DNA from: Microbacterium sufflavum
Lineage (GTDB): Bacteria; Actinomycetota; Actinomycetes; Actinomycetales; Microbacteriaceae
Direction: 5' to 3'
Length of the DNA stretch: 64,000 nt
NCBI RefSeq assembly: GCF_023091155.1
Contig: NZ_JAHWXK010000001.1
Span: forward strand, 1,178,001 to 1,242,000
Shown: positions 39,619-48,021 of the stretch, piece after piece
How positions within the stretch are numbered: the stretch's first letter is position 1
Layout of the letters: every line of letters starts with the position of its first letter
Made by a program: the position numbers and the translations under genes
The notes under the pieces: generated by a model
The model's database searches: none
Told to the model about the DNA's origin: nothing
What the model saw: only the letters and a program-made list of their open reading frames with translations

Positions 39619-40596
39619 ATGTGCACAGGACTGAGCTTCACCACCGCCGACCACTACTTCGGGCGCAACCTCGATCTGGAGTTCTCGTACCACGAGACCG
39701 TCACCGTGACACCACGGAACTTCCCCTTCGAGTTCCGACGGATCCCGCCCCTGTCGACCCACCACGCGATCATCGGCATCGCGACCGTCTCCGACGGCTA
39801 CCCGCTGTACTACGACGGCACGAACGAGAAGGGCCTGAGCATGGCCGGACTCAACTTCCCCGACAACGCCTTCTACCCCGCGGAGGGAGCGGGCGGCACG
39901 GAGATCACCCCGTTCGAGTTCATCCCCTGGGTGCTCGGGCAGTTCGAGACCGTCGCCCAGGTGAAGGACGCGCTGCGATCCGTGAGCCTCGTCGACATCT
40001 CCTTCAGCGCGGAGTTCCCGCTGTCGCCGCTGCACTGGATCATCGCCGACCGGACCGCCTCGATCGTGGTGGAGAGCGTGCGGGACGGTCTGAAGGTGTA
40101 CGACAACCCGTGGGGGGTGCTCACGAACAACCCCACGTTCGACATCCAGAGCTTCCGCCTGAACGACTACCGGCACCTCACGCGCCGCCAGCCCGACAAC
40201 ACGTTCGCGCCGGATCAGTCGCTCGACCTGTACAGCCGCGGCATGGGCGGGATCGGGCTGCCCGGCGACCTGTCGTCGTCGTCGCGCTTCATCAAGGCGG
40301 TGTTCACCCGCATGAACTCGGTCTGCGGCACCACCGAGTCGGAGTCGCTGAGCCAGTTCTTCCAGATCCTCGGCTCCGTCGCCCAGCAGCGCGGGTGCGT
40401 GCAGGTGGGCGACGAGGAGAAGTACGAGATCACGATCTACTCGTCCTGCTGCAACACCGACCGGGGCGTCTACTACTACACGACGTACGAGAACAGTCAG
40501 ATCACCGGGGTCGACATGCACCGTGAAGACCTCGACGGCACCGCGCTCGCCGTGCACCCGCTCGTCGAGGGGCAGCAGATCGCGATGCAGAACTGA
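39619..40596 (+). CDS. Ntn-hydrolase of the choloylglycine hydrolase/penicillin acylase family
   Basis: This 325-aa enzyme starts MCTGLSFTTADHYFGRNLD. Removal of Met exposes Cys2 as N-terminal nucleophile, and Arg/Asp residues in GRNLD belong to the conserved active site of linear amide C-N hydrolases. Other conserved segments are YYDGTNEKGLSMAGLNFP and GVLTNNPTFDIQ. Substrates may be bile salts, penicillin V or acyl-homoserine lactones; for a free-living actinobacterium a quorum-quenching or amidase role is plausible but unproven. The ATG at 39619 with GGGAGAGGGA is chosen since the nucleophile must be residue 2. Confidence 0.88.
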   Translation: MCTGLSFTTADHYFGRNLDLEFSYHETVTVTPRNFPFEFRRIPPLSTHHAIIGIATVSDGYPLYYDGTNEKGLSMAGLNFPDNAFYPAEGAGGTEITPFEFIPWVLGQFETVAQVKDALRSVSLVDISFSAEFPLSPLHWIIADRTASIVVESVRDGLKVYDNPWGVLTNNPTFDIQSFRLNDYRHLTRRQPDNTFAPDQSLDLYSRGMGGIGLPGDLSSSSRFIKAVFTRMNSVCGTTESESLSQFFQILGSVAQQRGCVQVGDEEKYEITIYSSCCNTDRGVYYYTTYENSQITGVDMHREDLDGTALAVHPLVEGQQIAMQN

Positions 40597-40608
40597 CGCG
40601 CCTCGGGC

Positions 40609-40671
40609 CCGTCGTCTCGATTCGCACGCTCAGCGGCCGCCTGAGCGAGGAGCGCAGCCCTCGAACGACGG
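40609..40671. repeat. Intergenic nested palindrome
   Basis: An outer pair CCGTCGT / ACGACGG (40609-40615, 40665-40671) surrounds an inner 7-bp pair CGCTCAG / CTGAGCG (40627-40647). The GAGCGAGGAGCGCAGC-type sequence resembles short intergenic palindromes scattered in actinobacterial genomes. It may also act as a terminator for the Ntn-hydrolase gene. Confidence 0.5.
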
Positions 40672-40705
40672 ACGCAACCCCCTGACCGGCGTGCGGCGGC
40701 CGGCG

Positions 40706-40711
40706 TAGCCT
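40706..40711 (+). promoter_or_regulatory. -10 box for the lipase maturation factor-like gene
   Basis: TAGCCT ends 6 nt before the GTG at 40718, favouring that codon over the GTG at 40712. Confidence 0.5.
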
Positions 40712-40717
40712 GTGGCC

Positions 40718-42193
40718 GTGGACGGGTTCGCGGCGGTCGACTTCGGGTTCGCCCGCGAGGGCTTGCAGCGGGGCATCGCGGCGCTGTACGTGGTCGCGCT
40801 CGTCTCCACGCTCAACCAGTTCCGCGCCCTGCTCGGCGAGCACGGACTGCTGCCCGCCCCGGCCCTGCTCGACTGGGTCGCGCAGAAGAGCGAGCGACGG
40901 AAGCTGCTGCACCCCACGCTGTTCACGCGCTGGCGCTACACCGACCGGCGGCTCGTGGCGCTGTCGTGGGCCGGGATCGCGGTGGGCGTGCTGCTGGTCG
41001 CGGGGGTGCCGCAGCTCGGGCCGCCGTGGCTGCCGATGGTGTGCTTCCTCGCGCTGTGGTTCGGGTACATGTCGGTCGTGAGCATCGGGCAGACGTTCTA
41101 TTCCTTCGGGTGGGAGATGCTGCTGCTCGAGGCCGGGTTCCTGGCGGCGTTCCTGGGGTCGAACGACCAGCCGCCGCCGGTCGTGGTGATCGTGCTGTTC
41201 TGGTGGCTGCTGTTCCGCCTGGAGTTCGGTGCCGGGATGATCAAGATCCGCGGCGGGCGCGAGTGGCGCGACCTCACCGCCATGACGTTCCACCACGAGA
41301 CGCAGCCGATGCCGGGCCCGCTCAGCCGCCAGGCGCACCTGCTGCCGCGGTGGTTCCACAGGCTGGAGGTCATCGGCAACCACGTCGCGCAGCTGGTCGT
41401 GCCGTTCTTCCTGTTCGCTCCCGTCCTGTCGCTGTGGGTGCCGGGGCCGGTGCCGCAGATCGTCGGCGCGGTCGCCGGCGGTGTCGTGATCGCGACCCAG
41501 CTGTGGCTCGTGCTCACCGGCAACTTCGCGTGGCTGAACGCGGCGACGATCGTGCTCGGCTTCTCGGCGATCGGGCTGCCGGGGGTGGGCGCGGCCGAGC
41601 GGGCACCCGAGACGGCGCTGCCCTGGACCGTGTCGGGGATGCCGCTGTGGTGGGTCGTGGTGACCTCGGCCGTCGGCGTGCTGTTCGTGGTGCTGAGCGT
41701 GCCGGCCGTGCGGAACCTGTTCGCGCGGCGGCAGCTGATGAACGCGAGTTTCCACCGGTGGCAGCTCGCCAACGCCTACGGCGCCTTCGGCACGGTGACG
41801 CGGGAACGCATCGAGATCGTGGTGGAGGGGTCGGACGACGAGGAGGGGGTGCACTGGCGGGAGTACGGGTTCCGCGGCAAGCCCGGAGACGTGCGGCGCG
41901 TGCCGCGGCAGTTCGCCCCGTACCACCTGCGGCTGGACTGGTTGATGTGGTTCCTGCCGCTCGGGCACTCGCTGGACGACTGGTTCACGGTGTTCCTGCT
42001 GCGACTGCTCGAGGCCGACGGCCCGACCCTGCGGATGCTGCGCGTCGACCCGTTCCACGGTGAACGGCCGCGATGGGTGCGGGCGGTGTCGTACCGGTAC
42101 CGTTTCGCGACCCGCGCGGAGCATCGCGCCGACGGTGCCGTGTGGGTGCGCAGCGGTCGCCGTGTGATCCTCGGTCCGCTCGGCCTGCGCTGA
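40718..42193 (+). CDS. Lipase maturation factor family membrane protein
   Basis: This 491-aa membrane protein fits the lipase maturation factor (LMF1-like) family. About nine hydrophobic segments are followed by a soluble C-terminal domain (residues about 345-491, YGAFGTVTRERIEIVVEG and WREYGFRGKPGDVRRVPRQ). The family-typical loop GAGMIKIRGGREWRDL and MTFHHETQPMPGPLS is clear. In animals LMF1 folds lipases in the ER; bacterial function is unknown. The GTG at 40718 gives MDGFAAVDFGFAREG. Confidence 0.85.
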   Translation: MDGFAAVDFGFAREGLQRGIAALYVVALVSTLNQFRALLGEHGLLPAPALLDWVAQKSERRKLLHPTLFTRWRYTDRRLVALSWAGIAVGVLLVAGVPQLGPPWLPMVCFLALWFGYMSVVSIGQTFYSFGWEMLLLEAGFLAAFLGSNDQPPPVVVIVLFWWLLFRLEFGAGMIKIRGGREWRDLTAMTFHHETQPMPGPLSRQAHLLPRWFHRLEVIGNHVAQLVVPFFLFAPVLSLWVPGPVPQIVGAVAGGVVIATQLWLVLTGNFAWLNAATIVLGFSAIGLPGVGAAERAPETALPWTVSGMPLWWVVVTSAVGVLFVVLSVPAVRNLFARRQLMNASFHRWQLANAYGAFGTVTRERIEIVVEGSDDEEGVHWREYGFRGKPGDVRRVPRQFAPYHLRLDWLMWFLPLGHSLDDWFTVFLLRLLEADGPTLRMLRVDPFHGERPRWVRAVSYRYRFATRAEHRADGAVWVRSGRRVILGPLGLR

Positions 42194-42401
42194 GGACGGC
42201 GCGTTCCGGGGGCGTGAAGGAGACCTCCCGCCCTGAACGAGCGTCGGCGCGCTCGGCTCCTTCCGGGCGCGAGATCCTGCAGACCGCGCGGCCGGAGTCG
42301 GGCGATTCAGATGTCCTCGCCGACGGGCTGGTCGCGAAGCCGCCAGATGCCAGGCGGGGGCGCCGATTGACAGCCGGATCCATAGCTCCTATAAGAGCTA
42401 C

Positions 42402-42452
42402 ATGTCCGATCCGCGAGCGTTCGTCCAACACATGATGACGGACTTCTCGTGA
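42402..42452 (+). CDS. Possible 16-codon leader peptide
   Basis: ATG at 42402 opens a 16-codon frame (MSDPRAFVQHMMTDFS) whose stop overlaps the GTG of the next gene (GTGA, 42449-42452). TATAAG lies 6 nt upstream, so the transcript would be leaderless. The frame is too short for codon-usage support; it could serve only to couple translation. Confidence 0.35.
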   Translation: MSDPRAFVQHMMTDFS

Positions 42453-42811
42453 CCGAGCCCCGCAGTCAGGCGCGGTTCCCGCGCGTCCCACGGCGACGGT
42501 ACGTCGCTGCGGGACTCTGGGCGGCGGCTCAGATCGTGGTTGCCGGCGGCGGCGTGCTTCTCGTCTTTCTCACTGCGATGCGAGGGGACGGGTGCGCGTT
42601 CTCATGCAGAGACGATGTCGCCAACGTCGTGATCGACGGCACGAAGGCGGCTCTCCTCGTGATCACGCTCATCGAGGTGGCCATGCTCGTCATCGCACTC
42701 ATCAAGAGGGCCTCGCCGCATGTGATCGGTGGTGTGGCGATCGGTCTGAGTCTTGCCGTGATCACTGTCGCGTCCGTGCTCATGGTCTCCGCGTACCCGG
42801 TTTCCCCATGA
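42449..42811 (+). CDS. Small membrane protein of unknown function
   Basis: This 120-aa protein has three predicted membrane segments (AGLWAAAQIVVAGGGVLLVFL, AALLVITLIEVAMLVIALI, VIGGVAIGLSLAVITVASVL) after a basic N-terminus (RFPRVPRRRY). Two Cys flank FS in the loop CAFSCRDD between segments 1 and 2. I do not recognise a family. The GTG start overlaps the stop of a 16-codon frame. Codon use is less GC-biased than in neighbouring genes, which together with its isolated position may indicate later acquisition. Confidence 0.6.
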   Translation: MTEPRSQARFPRVPRRRYVAAGLWAAAQIVVAGGGVLLVFLTAMRGDGCAFSCRDDVANVVIDGTKAALLVITLIEVAMLVIALIKRASPHVIGGVAIGLSLAVITVASVLMVSAYPVSP

Positions 42812-42868
42812 TGTGAAGGAGATCTCTGCCTGCCATACCGTGCGGCCGAGCGCAGCGAAACGCCCCGG

Positions 42869-42887
42869 CCGGGGTGCGAGACCCCGG
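42869..42887. terminator. Hairpin between convergent genes
   Basis: CCGGGGT and ACCCCGG form a 7-bp stem with a 5-nt loop, overlapping the palindrome CCCCGGCCGGGG (42863-42874). It separates the small membrane protein gene from the DrrB-like gene. Confidence 0.5.
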
Positions 42888-42916
42888 ACGGAGCGTTCCG
42901 GTCCGCTTGGCGACGA

Positions 42917-43684
42917 TCAGCTGACCTTCTTCCGGTAGGAGATGATCGCGAACACGTAGGCGACCACGAGGATGCCGACGCACCAGGCGAGGGCGATCCA
43001 GATGTCATCGCCGACGGGCCGCTCGGCGAACAGCGCCTGGATGGTGTTGACGATCGAGGTGACCGGCTGGTTGTCGGCGAACCACTGCACGGGTGCGGGC
43101 ATGGTGTCGGTCGGCACGAACGCCGAGCTGATGAACGGCAGGAAGATCAGCGGATACGAGAACGCGCTCGCCCCGTCGACCGTCTTGGCGTTCAGGCCGG
43201 CGATGATCGCCAGCCACGTCAGCGCGAGGGTGAACAGCATCAGGATGCCGATCACTCCGAGCCAGGCCCACACGCTCGCCCCGGTGCGGAAGCCCATCAG
43301 GAAGCCGACGCCGAAGATGATCGCGAGGGTGATCGCGTTCGCCGTGAGCGACGTCAGCACGTGAGCCCACAGCACGCTCGATCGGGCGATCGGCATGGAG
43401 TGGAACCGCTCGAAGATGCCGCTCTGCATGTCGGTGAACAGGCGGAACGCGGTGTAGGCGATGCCCGACGCGATCGCGATGAGCAGGATGCCCGGCAGCA
43501 GGTAGTTCACGTAGTTGTCGGTGCCGGTGCTCTGCTGGAGCGCGCCGCCGAAGACGTACACGAACAGGAGCATCAGCGCGATCGGGGTGACCGCGGTGGT
43601 GATGATCGTGTCGGGACTGCGGAAGATGTGCCGCATGGAGCGCCCGGTGAGGGTCGCCGTGTCGGCGGCGAAGTGCGTGCTCAT
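42917..43684 (-). CDS. ABC-2 exporter permease (DrrB-like)
   Basis: This 255-aa protein has six hydrophobic segments and the ABC-2 membrane layout: SMRHIFRSPDTIITTAVTPI at the N-terminus, then MQSGIFERFHSMPIARSSVL, a conserved loop in DrrB/NodJ-type permeases, and FISSAFVPTDTMPAPVQWFA near the C-terminus. The ATG at 43684 overlaps the ATPase stop. Partner ATPase, DUF1048 protein and PadR regulator lie upstream in one operon. Daunorubicin resistance is the named relative; the true substrate is unknown. Confidence 0.87.
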   Translation of the reverse strand: MSTHFAADTATLTGRSMRHIFRSPDTIITTAVTPIALMLLFVYVFGGALQQSTGTDNYVNYLLPGILLIAIASGIAYTAFRLFTDMQSGIFERFHSMPIARSSVLWAHVLTSLTANAITLAIIFGVGFLMGFRTGASVWAWLGVIGILMLFTLALTWLAIIAGLNAKTVDGASAFSYPLIFLPFISSAFVPTDTMPAPVQWFADNQPVTSIVNTIQALFAERPVGDDIWIALAWCVGILVVAYVFAIISYRKKVS

Positions 43685-44448
43685 GCTGCGTCCTTTCGTG
43701 AGGGTCCGATCAGGGTGAGGAAGATCTCCTCGAGGGTGGGCTGCTTCTCGACGTACTCGACCTGCGCGGGCGGGAGCAGCTGCTTCAGCCCGGCGAGGGT
43801 GTCGTTCGCGATGATGCGGCCCTCGTGCAGGATCGCGATCCGGTCGGCCAGCTGCTCCGCCTCGTCGAGGTACTGCGTGGTGAGCAGCACCGTGGTGCCG
43901 CTGTGCGCGAGCTGCTTCACGACGTCCCACACCTCGATGCGCGCCTCGGGGTCGAGGCCCGTGGTCGGCTCGTCGAGGTAGATCACCTCGGGGTCGCCGA
44001 CCAGGCTCATCGCGATGTCGAGCCGCCGCCGCATGCCGCCCGAGTAGGTGCCGACCTTGCGGCCACCGGCGTCCGTCAGGCGGAAGGTGGCCAGCAGGCG
44101 GTCGGCGACCCCGCCCGGGTCGGACAGGTGCCGCAGCTTCGCGACCAGCACGAGGTTCTCGCGCCCGGTGAGGATCTCGTCGACCGCGGCGAACTGCCCG
44201 GTGAGGCTGATCTTCTCGCGGACGCCGAGGGGGTTCGCGGCGACGTCGACGCCCTGCACGGTCGCCGTGCCGGCGTCGGCCTTCAGCAGCGTGGAGAGGA
44301 TCCGCACCATCGTGGTCTTGCCGGCACCGTTCGACCCGAGGAGGGCGAAGATCGATCCCCGCTCCACCTCGAAGTCGACGCCGCGCAGCACGTGCAGGTC
44401 TTTGTAGGACTTCTCGATGCCTCGCACCGAGAGGGCGGTGTTCGTCAT
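43681..44448 (-). CDS. ABC exporter ATP-binding protein (DrrA-like)
   Basis: This 255-aa ATPase has Walker A GSNGAGKTTMVRIL, the segment SLTGQFAAVDEILTGRENL that is characteristic of DrrA-type proteins, signature YSGGMRRRLDIAMSL, Walker B VIYLDEPTTGLDPEAR and LLTTQYLDEAEQLAD. It is shorter than DrrA (about 330 aa) since the C-terminal regulatory part is reduced. The ATG overlaps the stop of the DUF1048 gene by 4 nt, and its stop overlaps the permease start. Confidence 0.9.
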   Translation of the reverse strand: MTNTALSVRGIEKSYKDLHVLRGVDFEVERGSIFALLGSNGAGKTTMVRILSTLLKADAGTATVQGVDVAANPLGVREKISLTGQFAAVDEILTGRENLVLVAKLRHLSDPGGVADRLLATFRLTDAGGRKVGTYSGGMRRRLDIAMSLVGDPEVIYLDEPTTGLDPEARIEVWDVVKQLAHSGTTVLLTTQYLDEAEQLADRIAILHEGRIIANDTLAGLKQLLPPAQVEYVEKQPTLEEIFLTLIGPSRKDAA

Positions 44449-44813
44449 GACTGCTCCTTCTTCTTCGCGTCCTCGACGGCTTTGGTCAGCCGAGCGCGCT
44501 CCTTGTCGACCCACTGGGTGCCCCCGTAGGCCTCGGCGTAGGTCTCGGCGAACTCGACCGGGTCGGCGCCGATGATGTCGTCGATCGGGGTGCCGTCGAT
44601 CGCGGCGCGCTCCCACAGGTCGGCGAGGTCGAGGAAGATCTGCACGAGCGTGTCGCCGTCGGTGATCCCCCCGTAGTACATCGTGTAGCGGTGCTGGGCG
44701 TTGGCGACCGTGCGGTACGGCTCGGGCAGAGCCTCGATCCGCGCCTTCGCCTGCTTGTACTGCTTCTTCTGCTCGAGCGATCCGGTGAGCGCTTCGATCC
44801 ACTTGGCGGCCAT
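44445..44813 (-). CDS. DUF1048 protein
   Basis: This 122-aa protein fits DUF1048, an all-helical cytosolic family of unknown function often encoded between a PadR regulator and a DrrAB-type exporter, as here. Visible segments are KWIEALTGSLEQKKQYKQAK, LPEPYRTVANAQHRYTMYYG and ADPVEFAETYAEAYGGTQW. It lies 1 bp after the PadR stop and overlaps the ATPase start. Its constant position suggests a role in sensing or assembly of the exporter. Confidence 0.85.
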   Translation of the reverse strand: MAAKWIEALTGSLEQKKQYKQAKARIEALPEPYRTVANAQHRYTMYYGGITDGDTLVQIFLDLADLWERAAIDGTPIDDIIGADPVEFAETYAEAYGGTQWVDKERARLTKAVEDAKKKEQS

Positions 44814-44814
44814 G

Positions 44815-45165
44815 TCAGTTCTCCTCGCTGGGGGTGTTCGTGTGAGTGGTGTTCAGTCGTTCGATGTGTGTCGTGAGGAAGTTCCAGGTGGTCCAGAACT
44901 CCTCCAGCTCCTGCCGGCCCGCGGCGTTCAGGGTGTACACCTTGCGGGGCGGGCCCTTTTCGCTCGGCACCTTCTCGACGTCGACGAGCTTCTTCTGCTC
45001 GATGCGCACCAGCAGGGCGTAGACGGTGCCCTCGGCGGTGTCGGTGAAGCCGTGGTCGCGCAGGCGCGTGGTGATCTCGTAGCCGTAGGCCGGCTGCTCG
45101 GCGAGGAGGGCCAGCACGATGCCCTCCAGGGTGCCCTTGAGCATCTCGGTCATCTGCTTGCCCAT
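44815..45165 (-). CDS. PadR family transcriptional regulator
   Basis: This 116-aa PadR protein has the winged-helix core LKGTLEGIVLALLAEQPAYG, YEITTRLRDHG and GTVYALLVRIEQKKLVDVEK with the conserved GTVY segment. A short C-terminal helix (QELEEFWTTWNFL) would dimerise. The ATG follows GGAGAGGGGG. It is first in the four-gene operon with DUF1048, ATPase and permease, and is expected to repress it through the repeated palindromes at 45191-45256, releasing on ligand binding. Confidence 0.9.
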   Translation of the reverse strand: MGKQMTEMLKGTLEGIVLALLAEQPAYGYEITTRLRDHGFTDTAEGTVYALLVRIEQKKLVDVEKVPSEKGPPRKVYTLNAAGRQELEEFWTTWNFLTTHIERLNTTHTNTPSEEN

Positions 45166-45190
45166 GTGGTCCCCCTCTCCTTCTCGGTTC

Positions 45191-45256
45191 AGTACTCAGT
45201 GTTGCTGGGTACCGGTACAAAGTAACACTGAGTACCGGTACTTAGCAACACCGAAT
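45191..45256. promoter_or_regulatory. PadR operator cluster with nested palindromes
   Basis: GTACTCAGTGTT (45192-45203) and AACACTGAGTAC (45224-45235) are perfect 12-bp inverted repeats 20 bp apart. Two perfect palindromes GTACCGGTAC lie at 45209-45218 and 45232-45241. A further half site GCAACACCGAATA follows at about 45245. The cluster lies just upstream of padR. Confidence 0.7.
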
Positions 45257-45286
45257 ACCGAACTTCCTCGGAGAGGTGCGACGGGG

Positions 45287-45925
45287 TCAGCTGCGCAGGT
45301 AGGCGAGCACGGCGAGGACGCGGCGATGCCCGCTGTCGCTCGACGAGAGGCCGAGCTTGGCGAAGATGTTGCCGATGTGCTTGCTCACGGCGGTCTCCGT
45401 GACGAACAGCCGCTCGGCGATCGTGGTGTTGTCGAGCCCCTCGGCCATGAGGCCCAGCACCTCGCGCTCGCGCGGGGTGAGGGTCTGCACGGGGTCGTCG
45501 GCGCGACGGCGGCTGAGCAGCTGCGAGATCACCTCGGGGTCCATCACGGTGCCCCCGGCGGCCACGCGGCGCAGGGCGTCGACGAACGCCGCGACCTTGC
45601 CCACCCGCTCCTTCAGCAGGTAGCCCAGACCGTCGGCTCCCGCGGCGAGCAGTTCCCCCGCGTAGCGATCCTCCACGTAGGCGGACAGCACCAGCACCGG
45701 GAAGCCGGGACGACGGGCCCGCGCCTCGGCGGCCGCCTTGAGGCCCTCGCTCGTGAAGGTGGGCGGCATCCGCACATCGAGCACCGCCGCATCGGCATCG
45801 TCGAGCAGCGCGAGGAAGCCCTCGGCGTCGGGCACGGCACCGATCACGTCGAAGCCCTCGCTGCGCAGCAGCAGTGCCAGCCCCTCCCGCAGCAGGGTGT
45901 CGTCCTCCGCGATCACGATCCGCAC
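45287..45925 (-). CDS. NarL/LuxR-type response regulator
   Basis: This 212-aa regulator has a receiver domain with acidic pocket AEDD, phospho-acceptor Asp50 in AAVLDVRMPP and the late Lys in GYLLKERV, and a LuxR HTH (TLTPREREVLGLMAEGLDNTTIAERLFV, HIGNIFAKLGL). The GTG at 45925 lies inside the end of the kinase gene with a 13-nt overlap, so both are co-translated. It is the cognate regulator of that kinase and probably acts on the divergent MacB-like transporter, as is common for such pairs; this target is inferred from position. Confidence 0.9.
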   Translation of the reverse strand: MRIVIAEDDTLLREGLALLLRSEGFDVIGAVPDAEGFLALLDDADAAVLDVRMPPTFTSEGLKAAAEARARRPGFPVLVLSAYVEDRYAGELLAAGADGLGYLLKERVGKVAAFVDALRRVAAGGTVMDPEVISQLLSRRRADDPVQTLTPREREVLGLMAEGLDNTTIAERLFVTETAVSKHIGNIFAKLGLSSSDSGHRRVLAVLAYLRS

Positions 45926-47145
45926 GGCAGCTCCGTCCTCAGCACGGTCGGCCCGCCGGCCGGGCTCGTCACGTCGAGCGTGCCCTCGAAGGCCTCGATC
46001 CGGCGACGAATCCCGGCGAGACCCCCACCCGGCCGCTCGACCGCCCCGCCGACGCCGTCGTCCTCCACCGCGATCAACAGCAGCTCGCCCTCCCGCTCGA
46101 CCCGCACCGTGGCGCGCGTCGCCGTGGCGTACTTGTTCACGTTGGTCAGCGCCTCCGCCACGACGAAGTAGCTCGCCGACTCCACCGCCGCCGGCACCCG
46201 GCCCACCCCGGCGGTCTCCAGCGCGCACGGCACGACGCTGCGCCCGGCGAGCGACGCGAGCGCGCCCTCCAGGCCCAGCTCGTCGAGGATCGGCGGATAG
46301 ATGTCGTGCACCGTGCGCCGCAGACCGGCGAGGGCGTCGGCCGCGGCATCCTGCGCCCGCCGCAGCGGTTCTCCGACGTCGCCGCCCGTCTCCTGCGCAC
46401 GCTCCGCGATCCCCAGCATCATCACCACGTTCACCAGCCGGTTCTGCGCCCCGTCGTGCAGGTCGCGCTCGATGCGGCGCAGCTCGGCCGCGTGCGCGTC
46501 GAGCGCCGCCGCCCGGCTCAGCGTCAGCGCGTCCACCCTGGCCGCCAGCCGTGACCGCGCGGGCGTCGCCAGCAGCTTCGCCGACACGAACGCGACCAGG
46601 CGGGCGACCGCCGGCACCAGGAACGCCGCGGCGATCGCGTAGCCGAGGGCCACCAGCGGCATCGTCCACGCGAGCTCCCACGACGTGACCGGATATGGCG
46701 AGCCCACCGGGTCGTCGGCCGGCGCGAACTGCCAGTACCACGTGACGGCGAGGGTGTTCACGGCCGAGACGGGAAGCGCGAGCGTGAGCAGCGACAGCCA
46801 CATCACGGGGAACGCGTGCACCGTGAGCCACAGGGCGTCGCGGGCCGTGGCGCGCGAGAAGGCGAAGCGCAGCCGCTCATCGATCGTCGAGCCGCGCGGC
46901 AGCGTGCGCGCGAGCGGCGGAAGCTCCTCACCCCGCCGCCGCCCGATGCGCCGCCGGTTCACGTCGCTCCACCGGTGCAGCACCTGCACGGCCTGCGGCA
47001 TCAGCAGCACGCCGCCCGTGATGAGCATGAGCGGCAACAGCACCAGGATCACGCAGAACAGCCCGAGGGAGACGACCGACGCCCCGAGCTCGACCCCCAG
47101 ATACCCGGCGTCGCGCAGCCACCGGCGCCCCCATCCGTCCTTCAC
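45913..47145 (-). CDS. Sensor histidine kinase (HisKA_3 type)
   Basis: This 410-aa kinase has an N-terminal membrane part with about five hydrophobic segments, then a HisKA_3 dimerisation domain with phospho-acceptor His in RRIERDLHDGAQNRL, and a HATPase_c domain with N-box AEALTNVNKYA, G1 box AVEDDGVGG and GGGLAGIRRRIEAFEG. The membrane part contains a DUF1707/DUF4153-like stretch but no large extracellular sensor. The GTG at 47145 is the best start. It is divergent from the MacB-like ABC genes over 108 bp, which suggests that it senses substrates of that transporter. Confidence 0.88.
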   Translation of the reverse strand: MKDGWGRRWLRDAGYLGVELGASVVSLGLFCVILVLLPLMLITGGVLLMPQAVQVLHRWSDVNRRRIGRRRGEELPPLARTLPRGSTIDERLRFAFSRATARDALWLTVHAFPVMWLSLLTLALPVSAVNTLAVTWYWQFAPADDPVGSPYPVTSWELAWTMPLVALGYAIAAAFLVPAVARLVAFVSAKLLATPARSRLAARVDALTLSRAAALDAHAAELRRIERDLHDGAQNRLVNVVMMLGIAERAQETGGDVGEPLRRAQDAAADALAGLRRTVHDIYPPILDELGLEGALASLAGRSVVPCALETAGVGRVPAAVESASYFVVAEALTNVNKYATATRATVRVEREGELLLIAVEDDGVGGAVERPGGGLAGIRRRIEAFEGTLDVTSPAGGPTVLRTELPCGS

Positions 47146-47241
47146 CCTGCCAGTCTGCCGGAGCAGAGTGCGCGGCACGGTATAGCCAGCTCCACCATCG
47201 ATCGGGGACCGGGCGGGATGGGGCCGCCCGCTCGGTGTTCC

Positions 47242-47247
47242 TAGCGT
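47242..47247 (+). promoter_or_regulatory. -10 box for the MacB-like operon
   Basis: TAGCGT ends 6 nt before the ATG at 47254; leaderless start predicted. Confidence 0.5.
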
Positions 47248-47253
47248 CGAAGC

Positions 47254-48020
<767 letters not shown>

Positions 48021-48021
<1 letters not shown>

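Noticed and set aside
42194..42912. Similar short segments on both sides of the 120-aa membrane protein gene as boundaries of a mobile element
   Set aside because: The shared stretch (TGAAGGAGA followed by a CTC-type run, and a GCGTTCCGG motif) is short and imperfect, with no transposase or target duplication.
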